Assembly: GCA_963741305.1 (NCBI GenBank)
Contig: CAVUHL010000003.1
Coordinates: forward strand, 4,030,001-4,094,000
Source: DATMER01 sp963741305
Lineage (GTDB): Bacteria > Acidobacteriota > Thermoanaerobaculia > Multivoradales > UBA5704
Direction of reading: 5' to 3'
DNA length: 64,000 nucleotides
Both the position numbers and the translations under genes were made by a program. The notes under the pieces are model-generated. The model ran no database searches, was not told the DNA's origin, and saw nothing but the letters and a program-made list of their open reading frames with translations. Positions 58,614 through 64,000 of this stretch are shown here, piece by piece; positions within the stretch are counted from its first letter, which is position 1; the number at the start of each line of letters is the position of its first letter.

Positions 58614-59084
58614 TTACCAGCAAAGCTCTCCCCTCACCTCGCTGACGAACTCGCTCCCGATCCGCTGGCCGAGCACCCAGAGATGGCCGGTGGCGCCGGC
58701 GTAGTCCCCGGTCCCTTCGAGGACTTTCTGGATGGCGGGGAAATACCCCACCTCCGGCGTTTCAATCACGCCGGAGAGCCCGCTCTCGCGCACGGTCAGG
58801 GTCCCGCGGTCGGTCGTGTAGACCAGGATTCCGGTCGTGGCGATGGAGCCGGGAGCGGCTGCCGGGCCGCGCACCGCGCCGTCCATCCGGAAGTAGGTAG
58901 TGCCGTTGAGACCGTGGTTTGCATCGATCGTACCCTCGGCGCAGAACCCGCTGGGACTGGTGCACCCCTGGGTCACCTGGACGTCCACGATCAGGCCATG
59001 GATCTTCTTACAGTCCCCGGCAAAAGCGGGGCTCGCCAGGATGAGCATCAGCAGTGGCGTCACAGAACGAAGAAGCGTTTTCAT
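58614..59084 (-). CDS. Secreted protein resembling an allene-oxide-cyclase-like barrel
   Basis: This 156-residue protein starts at MKTLLRSVTPLLMLILASPA: GGAGG lies eight bases before this ATG but only two before the alternative MSMK start. Signal peptide ends at AFA. Later GTIDANHGLNGTTYFRMDG and the closing IQKVLEGTGDYAGATGHLWV recall the AOC/dirigent barrel signature. Function unknown. Confidence 0.75.
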   Translation of the reverse strand: MKTLLRSVTPLLMLILASPAFAGDCKKIHGLIVDVQVTQGCTSPSGFCAEGTIDANHGLNGTTYFRMDGAVRGPAAAPGSIATTGILVYTTDRGTLTVRESGLSGVIETPEVGYFPAIQKVLEGTGDYAGATGHLWVLGQRIGSEFVSEVRGELCW

Positions 59085-59205
59085 GGACATTTCCTCCAAA
59101 CCCGAATCTCGAGACCGCGGCGATTCATTCGCCGCAGGCCCATCTGACTCCGGATTGGAGGCGGGTTCAATTACGTCGGAGGTAGTAGGGAGGGGCGCAC
59201 TGGGA

Positions 59206-59244
59206 GGGCCGGCGTCTCGCCGGCCCGGCGCTATGCGGTATAGT
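59206..59244 (+). promoter_or_regulatory. Hairpin and -10 element before the DUF433 gene
   Basis: A 9-bp stem GGGCCGGCG/CGCCGGCCC (59206-59214, 59218-59226) precedes TATAGT (59239-59244). The ATG follows six bases later, so the mRNA would be leaderless. No -35 element matches well. Confidence 0.45.
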
Positions 59245-59250
59245 GGTTTC

Positions 59251-59580
59251 ATGACCAAGCTGGAGACAGCCGAGCGGCTCCTGTCGGAGATGACTCGTGC
59301 CGAGAAGGCCCAGATCCTTCAGTGGGTCGTCCGTGATCTTGGAGATGCCTTTCCGGGTATTGAGAGCCGACGGGATGTCTGCGGCGGTGAGGCTTGCATC
59401 GTCCGCACGCGCATTCCTGTCTGGCTGCTGGTCCAGGCCCGGCGCCTGGGGAGCAGCGAGGCCGACCTGCTTCGGGCCTACCCTACCCTCCGTGCCGAGG
59501 ATCTCGCGAACGCCTGGGCCTACGCTCGGGCTCATACGTCCGAGATCGAGCAGCAGATCCAAGAGAACGAGGCCGCCTGA
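59251..59580 (+). CDS. DUF433 antitoxin-like protein
   Basis: This 109-residue protein starts at MTKLETAERLLSEMTRAEKA; an earlier in-frame ATG (59233) is possible but overlaps the -10. The DUF433 part reads DVCGGEACIVRTRIPVWLLV, SSEADLLRAYPTLRAEDL. Its usual partner, a DUF5615 PIN-like toxin, is present only as a remnant immediately downstream. It is followed by MARLY in the remnant, four bases after its stop. Confidence 0.88.
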   Translation: MTKLETAERLLSEMTRAEKAQILQWVVRDLGDAFPGIESRRDVCGGEACIVRTRIPVWLLVQARRLGSSEADLLRAYPTLRAEDLANAWAYARAHTSEIEQQIQENEAA

Positions 59581-59583
59581 GCG

Positions 59584-59690
59584 GATGGCCCGGCTCTACA
59601 CAAGCCCGCCGGATCCATGAGGCACTGAAGGGACAAGGTTCGCTCGCGGGCAAGCTCCTCCGCGTTAATCGTCCAGACCAGATCCCCTGA
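59584..59690 (+). pseudogene. Deleted DUF5615 PIN-like toxin remnant
   Basis: ATG at 59584 gives MARLYTSPPDP then stops. In another frame, RIHEALKGQGSLAGKLLRVN and RPDQIP follow. Intact toxins of this family begin MARxYADExFP and end RIHEAI...LRGKLIRVNRP, so the middle of the gene is gone and the ends are joined with a frameshift. The antitoxin gene upstream is intact. The rest of the gap (59691-59895) holds a hairpin TTTCCGG/CCGGAAA and no recognisable gene. Confidence 0.75.
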
Positions 59691-59895
59691 GCGCCGGCTT
59701 CTTCGGCGGCTCGGGCTGCGGGGCCTGCCCGGCGCAAAGAATCGGGCGCTGGCCCTGCCTCGTTGACGGACTCTGACCGTGATTTCCGGATCACACCGGA
59801 AAGCCGGCAGCAGGGCCGTCTGAAGAGAGGTGGCCGTGGTGTGTGTGATTTAAGTTCAGAGAGAGGTTGAAATCAAGCCAGATTGCGGGGGTTTC

Positions 59896-62800
59896 ATGGT
59901 AGTTGCCGTCTCGTTGTTCCCCGAGTTTCCCTCCCAGGCGGTCTTCTACGGACTCTGCCTGGTCGCCATCTGCCTGCTGGCCTTCCGCGGGAAAGGGCCC
60001 GACCGGGCGATCTCCTTCATCCTCGGCACGATGTGGGCCGCGATGGCCCTCTCCTTTTCGGTCGAGGTTTTCAGGATGGAGCATTGGGTCACCTGGGTGG
60101 GGCTCCTGCTCCTTCTGGCCCAGACCCTGATCTTCCTCTGGGAAGGGGTGGTGAGAGGCTCCCTCGATTTCCAGGCTCGCGCGGGCATCGCTCCGGTCGT
60201 GGGCGCCCTGTTCCTACTCTACTCCTTGGTCCTCCAGCCGATCCTGGAGCTTGCTCTCGAGCCCGATCCCTTCCCCCTGCCGTACCTCGGGCTTCCGTTC
60301 AACGCCGCCCTTTTCACATTCGGACTCCTGCTGTTCCTTCGCGAGAGGTTCCCGCGCCGCGTCCTGTACGTTCCCCTTGCCTGGGCCGCGCTCGGTGGTC
60401 TGGCGGCGTTCCGGGAGGTCGAGCCGCGGGAATGGGGGCTGCTCGCCGCACTGGTGGCGGGGGCCTTCCTGGTCTTGCCGGCACGTCAGGAGGTCCGGGA
60501 CGTGGAGGGGAACGAGCGCGTGGAGACCTGGTACGAGCATGCCGCAGGTCACCAGCGGAGATGCGGCCTGACCACGCTGTTGCTGGTGTTGGCGACCTGC
60601 TTCCTGGGCCTTGTGGTGGCGGCCGGTAAGAGCCCGGTCTATCTACCGGTTCGCCAGCTCGAGGTCAGCACCACCGTGCTGGCGGCGCTCGGCCTGGTGC
60701 TGTGGCTCGCGCTTCCGGCCTGGTACAACGCCGGGTTCCGCCTCCTCGCCTGGGAGGCCACGCGCGGGCTCCGCGTGGTGCGCCGGGCCTGGGATTGGTT
60801 GACCGCGCGCTGGCTGGGAATCATTCTCCTCTCCATCCTGACCCTCTGGGCCGTGCTCACGACCTACGCGGCATATGGGGTCCAGACAATCACGCTGTTC
60901 CAGGGCCTCGAGCTCCGCAACCTGGGCCTTGCGGTCCTGGCGGTGCTCCTGATGTACGCCGTCTATCGCGCCCGCCGCCGGATCGTGATCATGGAGTTCG
61001 CAGACTACACCGAAGATGCCGATCTCAAGGGATGCGGCAAGGGGCTCGCTTCGCGGGTGCGCAACGAGTTGGCCAGCATCACAACTCTGTACCGGACCAT
61101 TGACGAGGCCATGCCGCCGCAGAAGGGGCAGGTCGTCCGGGTCACGGTGGGGGTGGAGGACGTGCTGGATTCTCTGAAGGACATCATCGGACCCGACTCT
61201 TCCGCCGACCTCGGGCTCAAGATCCCCTTCGGAGCCCTCGTGCGGGGGATCGGTTGGCTGGTGCGCGGCCCCCGGCTGACCGGCAGCCTGCACAAGGAGG
61301 GGGATCACTTCCTCATCCTGGCGGACCTCTCCGGCGGCAGCATGAGCGGCACCTGGCGGGTGTCGTCCCGGGAGGATCTGCCGGACGAGGAGGCGCGGCC
61401 CAAGACGGCCTCGGTCTATGCGCTCACGGAGCAGCTCGCCTACCGGATCATCACCAGCCTGGGCAACCTGGGCTCCCCACGCTGGGAGGCGGTGCGGTGC
61501 TTCACCCACGGCTTGCGGGCCTACCGCAAGACGCAACTGACCAGAGGGGACATCTCTCCCGAATTGCGCCGGGCCGAGAAAGAGTTCATCAACGCTCTCA
61601 GCATGGACCGCACGTTTTCGCAATGCCACTACAACCTCGGCGTGGTCTACCAGGGGATGAAGGTCCACGAGTCGGCGGAGGCTTCCTACCGCCAGATCCT
61701 TGAAGAGAACCCGGAGTGGTCCGAGGCCTACTACGCCCTCGCCACGGTTTACTTCGACACCGGGGACAAGGAGAAGGCAGGTATCTTCGCGCGCAAGATG
61801 ATCGAGATCCGGCCCGACGACGCCCGGGCGTGGAACCACAACGGCATCGCGAGATACGCGCACCAGGACAAGGAGGCGCGCGGGAGAGGAGACCTGGAGC
61901 AGAATTTCCGTGGCCCTGCCTGGGATGAGATCGTCCGCAGCTTCGAAATTGCGGCCGCCCTGGCCTGGCGCGGCCTCTGCGCCGCCGCTCTCCGGGACCC
62001 GTCGAGGTCCCTCGCCAAGGAGAAGCAGCTCGCTGTCCGCTGCGCTACGAACCTGGGCATTGTCCGGGGTTTTGCGCAGGACAGGGAGGGGCTGCGGGCC
62101 ATCCTGGAGCAGGCCTTCCGGCTCTCCCCCCGCGACGCACGGGCCCACTTGATCCGCGGCGAGGCGCTCTTCAATGAGGAGAAGTGGCAGGCGTCCCGGA
62201 CCGAGCTCTTCCAGGTTTTCGGGGACGCGCTGGACGTTGACGATCACGTGGAGCGCTGGATCTACCTGCTCAGCGTGCACCTGTCCCTGTCGGACGAGGC
62301 CGACCTCTGGCGCGCCTTCGTCAGCGTCCAGACCTTCGCGGTGCCGCCGGAGAGCATGGTCCTGGCCAACCCGGGGGACAGCGCCCCCAATGCGGAGCGC
62401 AAGCAGGAGTACGGAGTGCGCCTGGACAACTTCCATACCATGCTGCGGATCGTGGAGCGCAAAACGGGGATCTGGCCCGATCCGTTCATATCGCTCGCCC
62501 GGCTCGTCGACTTTCTCCGCTGGCTGGAGCTGGCGGACGGGATGGGACCGGCTCCGTCGCTGGAGCCCGACGAGCAGTCTTGGGCTCGGGCCCAGCTCCA
62601 GATCGACTGCGCGAGGCGGGTGCTGCTGAACGATCCCGCCTCGGCGCGAAAGGAGTTGGAGGCCGCGATCGCGACGCTCAGGAAGAAGCACTCGCGGCAG
62701 ATCGACCGGCAAGGGCTCCGCAGTCTGCTGGCCAAGGCCTTCCTCCTGGAAGCGTGGAAGGTTGGCGAGGCCTCGCTGCTGATGAAAGCGGTCGAGCATG

Positions 62801-63780
62801 CGGAAGCTTCCGTGGCGCAGGAGCCCGGGAGTGGTCCGCGGCGCTGGATCCTCGGCGACATCTATGCCGCCCTCGGAGACTTCGAGGAAGCCAGCAACGA
62901 GAGGGAGACGGCCTTGAACCTGGGGTCGAGCTGCGAGATCCTCGCCGATCCCGCTGCCTTGAGCCGGATCGCACGGGACTACCTGCGCCTCGCCGGCGTG
63001 CCTGAGCAGCCCGCTCCCGACGCGCGTCTCCGCAGGGGGTTGAAGTTCTTCGAGCGCATCCTGCAGTTCGTGGAGAGCCGGAAGTCGAACAAGTCCGAGT
63101 CCCAGTTCGCGACGCATGCCGCGGCCCACTTTTGGGTGGGAAGGTTCCACTGCGAGCTGGGAGACCACGAGAAGGGGATCGACCACCTGCTCATCGCCCG
63201 CTCGATGACCTTCCGGCCGATCGAGATCGGGCTCCGGTTGGGCAACGTCTATTCTTCAAGGCGGTCCTATCGGCACGCGGAGGTGGCCTTCCTCGACTCA
63301 TTTCTGGCCACGAGGCCGAAGGGGCTGGCCTCGCGCAACGGCACTCCCCTGGCAGACGAGGTTCCTTCCGAGACCGAGGTTGAGCTCCTGCTGAGCTGGG
63401 CCATGCTCTACGCCGAGCGCAACATCCGGCTGAAGCTGGCCGAGCATCTGTGCAGCCGGGCCGACAAAGGCATCCGGATCACCCGGGGAACGCGGCGCCG
63501 CGAGCTGCGGGCGCTCTACCACGAGTGCCTCGGCTGGATCCGGTTCCAGGGGAGGGACATCGAGGGCAGCCTCAAGGAGCTGAAGGCGGCGGCCCACGCC
63601 ACCGGCAGCGCCCGCGTCTACACCCGCCTCGCGCAGGTCTATGAGGCCATAGGGAGTAGAGAGGCTCTCCGCAATGCCCGTGAAGCCCGGGAGCAGGCAA
63701 AGGCTGCTCACAACGTCGTGAACGCCCGGGTGCAGGGGGTGTTCGACCTCTGGGTGGAATCGCCCCAGTCCGCCGCTTGA
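59896..63780 (+). CDS. Large membrane protein with TPR domain
   Basis: This 1294-residue protein has about eleven membrane helices in its first 365 residues: seven between 1 and 205 in a DUF6064-like arrangement, then more (CGLTTLLLVLATCFLGLVVA, STTVLAALGLVLWLALPAWY, LGIILLSILTLWAVLTTYAA). A soluble region (370-550) has GPRLTGSLHKEGDHFLILAD and AYRIITSLGNLGSPRWEA. The rest is TPR repeats (QCHYNLGVVYQGMKVHESAE, EWSEAYYALATVYFDTGDKE). It may be an assembly or sensing platform at the membrane; the substrate is unknown. It follows a DUF433 toxin remnant and precedes a secreted protein gene. Confidence 0.82.
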   Translation: MVVAVSLFPEFPSQAVFYGLCLVAICLLAFRGKGPDRAISFILGTMWAAMALSFSVEVFRMEHWVTWVGLLLLLAQTLIFLWEGVVRGSLDFQARAGIAPVVGALFLLYSLVLQPILELALEPDPFPLPYLGLPFNAALFTFGLLLFLRERFPRRVLYVPLAWAALGGLAAFREVEPREWGLLAALVAGAFLVLPARQEVRDVEGNERVETWYEHAAGHQRRCGLTTLLLVLATCFLGLVVAAGKSPVYLPVRQLEVSTTVLAALGLVLWLALPAWYNAGFRLLAWEATRGLRVVRRAWDWLTARWLGIILLSILTLWAVLTTYAAYGVQTITLFQGLELRNLGLAVLAVLLMYAVYRARRRIVIMEFADYTEDADLKGCGKGLASRVRNELASITTLYRTIDEAMPPQKGQVVRVTVGVEDVLDSLKDIIGPDSSADLGLKIPFGALVRGIGWLVRGPRLTGSLHKEGDHFLILADLSGGSMSGTWRVSSREDLPDEEARPKTASVYALTEQLAYRIITSLGNLGSPRWEAVRCFTHGLRAYRKTQLTRGDISPELRRAEKEFINALSMDRTFSQCHYNLGVVYQGMKVHESAEASYRQILEENPEWSEAYYALATVYFDTGDKEKAGIFARKMIEIRPDDARAWNHNGIARYAHQDKEARGRGDLEQNFRGPAWDEIVRSFEIAAALAWRGLCAAALRDPSRSLAKEKQLAVRCATNLGIVRGFAQDREGLRAILEQAFRLSPRDARAHLIRGEALFNEEKWQASRTELFQVFGDALDVDDHVERWIYLLSVHLSLSDEADLWRAFVSVQTFAVPPESMVLANPGDSAPNAERKQEYGVRLDNFHTMLRIVERKTGIWPDPFISLARLVDFLRWLELADGMGPAPSLEPDEQSWARAQLQIDCARRVLLNDPASARKELEAAIATLRKKHSRQIDRQGLRSLLAKAFLLEAWKVGEASLLMKAVEHAEASVAQEPGSGPRRWILGDIYAALGDFEEASNERETALNLGSSCEILADPAALSRIARDYLRLAGVPEQPAPDARLRRGLKFFERILQFVESRKSNKSESQFATHAAAHFWVGRFHCELGDHEKGIDHLLIARSMTFRPIEIGLRLGNVYSSRRSYRHAEVAFLDSFLATRPKGLASRNGTPLADEVPSETEVELLLSWAMLYAERNIRLKLAEHLCSRADKGIRITRGTRRRELRALYHECLGWIRFQGRDIEGSLKELKAAAHATGSARVYTRLAQVYEAIGSREALRNAREAREQAKAAHNVVNARVQGVFDLWVESPQSAA

Positions 63781-63829
63781 CTCCCCCCGGGCCCGCCCGG
63801 CGGGGTGGCAGGGTATGTCAGAATGCTGC

Positions 63830-64000
63830 ATGCGTAAGGCCTGTTCGGCCCTCTTGACGTTCGCCTTCCTCTCCCTTCCCACTCAAGCTGCCACCGCGGG
63901 ACCGCAGGCTCCAGGCACTGCCCTGGAGCAGCTCATCGCCGCGAATCAGGATTTCGATCTCCTGCGTCCCTCCGAGGCAAACGATCGGCTGCCGGTCCCC
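63830..64000 (+). CDS. Secreted protein, 3' truncated by the window end
   Basis: ATG at 63830 opens a frame continuing to the last base, 57 codons: MRKACSALLTFAFLSLPTQA (signal peptide) followed by ATAGPQAPGTALEQLIAANQ and DFDLLRPSEANDRLPVP. It starts 50 bases after the preceding stop. Only the signal peptide and a short mature part are visible, so the family is not recognisable. Confidence 0.65.
   Translation, partial: MRKACSALLTFAFLSLPTQAATAGPQAPGTALEQLIAANQDFDLLRPSEANDRLPVP

Overview
This is a high-GC bacterial chromosome fragment, most likely from Acidobacteriota and perhaps class Thermoanaerobaculia. The placement is an inference. It rests on three VWFA-related proteins of the acidobacterial type, two giant ELWxxDGT-repeat secreted proteins, many secreted proteases, a zinc-finger/TPR family, and the general base composition. 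No rRNA, tRNA or CRISPR was recognised. Both ends cut through genes: an SRAP protein on the left and a secreted protein on the right.

Layout. 0-4.6 kb: the end of an SRAP gene, a 21-bp repeat array, then a minus-strand operon (S9 peptidase, membrane protein, DUF4349 lipoprotein, DUF456 protein). 4.6-6.4 kb: a two-gene cassette of a small secreted peptide ending in DPNG and a zinc-finger/TPR protein, separated by a terminator hairpin. 6.6-11.2 kb: a SnoaL-like protein and a periplasmic PaoABC-type molybdenum aldehyde oxidoreductase operon with a Cys-rich small gene at its end. 11.3-20.5 kb: VapBC, M2 dipeptidase, aminotransferase, matrixin-like protease, DsbD, RarA and a GSU2403-type nucleotidyltransferase. 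20.5-42.1 kb: a molybdopterin oxidoreductase, a second 21-bp array, an M23 peptidase with tandem repeats, three VWA paralogues, a PQQ-type sugar dehydrogenase, two ELWxxDGT giants in an overlapping pair, carbamate kinase, and an Old Yellow Enzyme with its MarR regulator.

42.1-53.0 kb is accessory DNA. It holds a DUF559 gene bounded by 69-bp inverted repeats, an alkyltransferase-like protein, MaoC, several toxin-antitoxin parts (RHH/YgiT zinc finger, HigBA, an orphan DUF433) and a visibly more AT-rich island. The island carries an HNH endonuclease, a PD-(D/E)XK-like protein, a receiver-domain protein, a double-GHKL ATPase/kinase, a cytosine-5 methyltransferase and a Vsr-type nuclease. It looks like a restriction-modification or defence system coupled to two-component signalling.

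53.0-57.0 kb: a 22-residue micro-gene, a small conserved gene, a third 21-bp array of about 56 units flanked by a 41-bp direct repeat, then a second DPNG-peptide/terminator/zinc-finger-TPR cassette with the same order and orientation as the first. 57-64 kb: Phd/PIN module, MmyB-type regulator, a secreted barrel-like protein, a DUF433 antitoxin with a deleted toxin remnant, a 1294-residue membrane/TPR protein and the start of a secreted protein.

The two most unusual signals are the duplicated DPNG-peptide/TPR cassette and the three unrelated intergenic arrays that share an exact 21-bp period.
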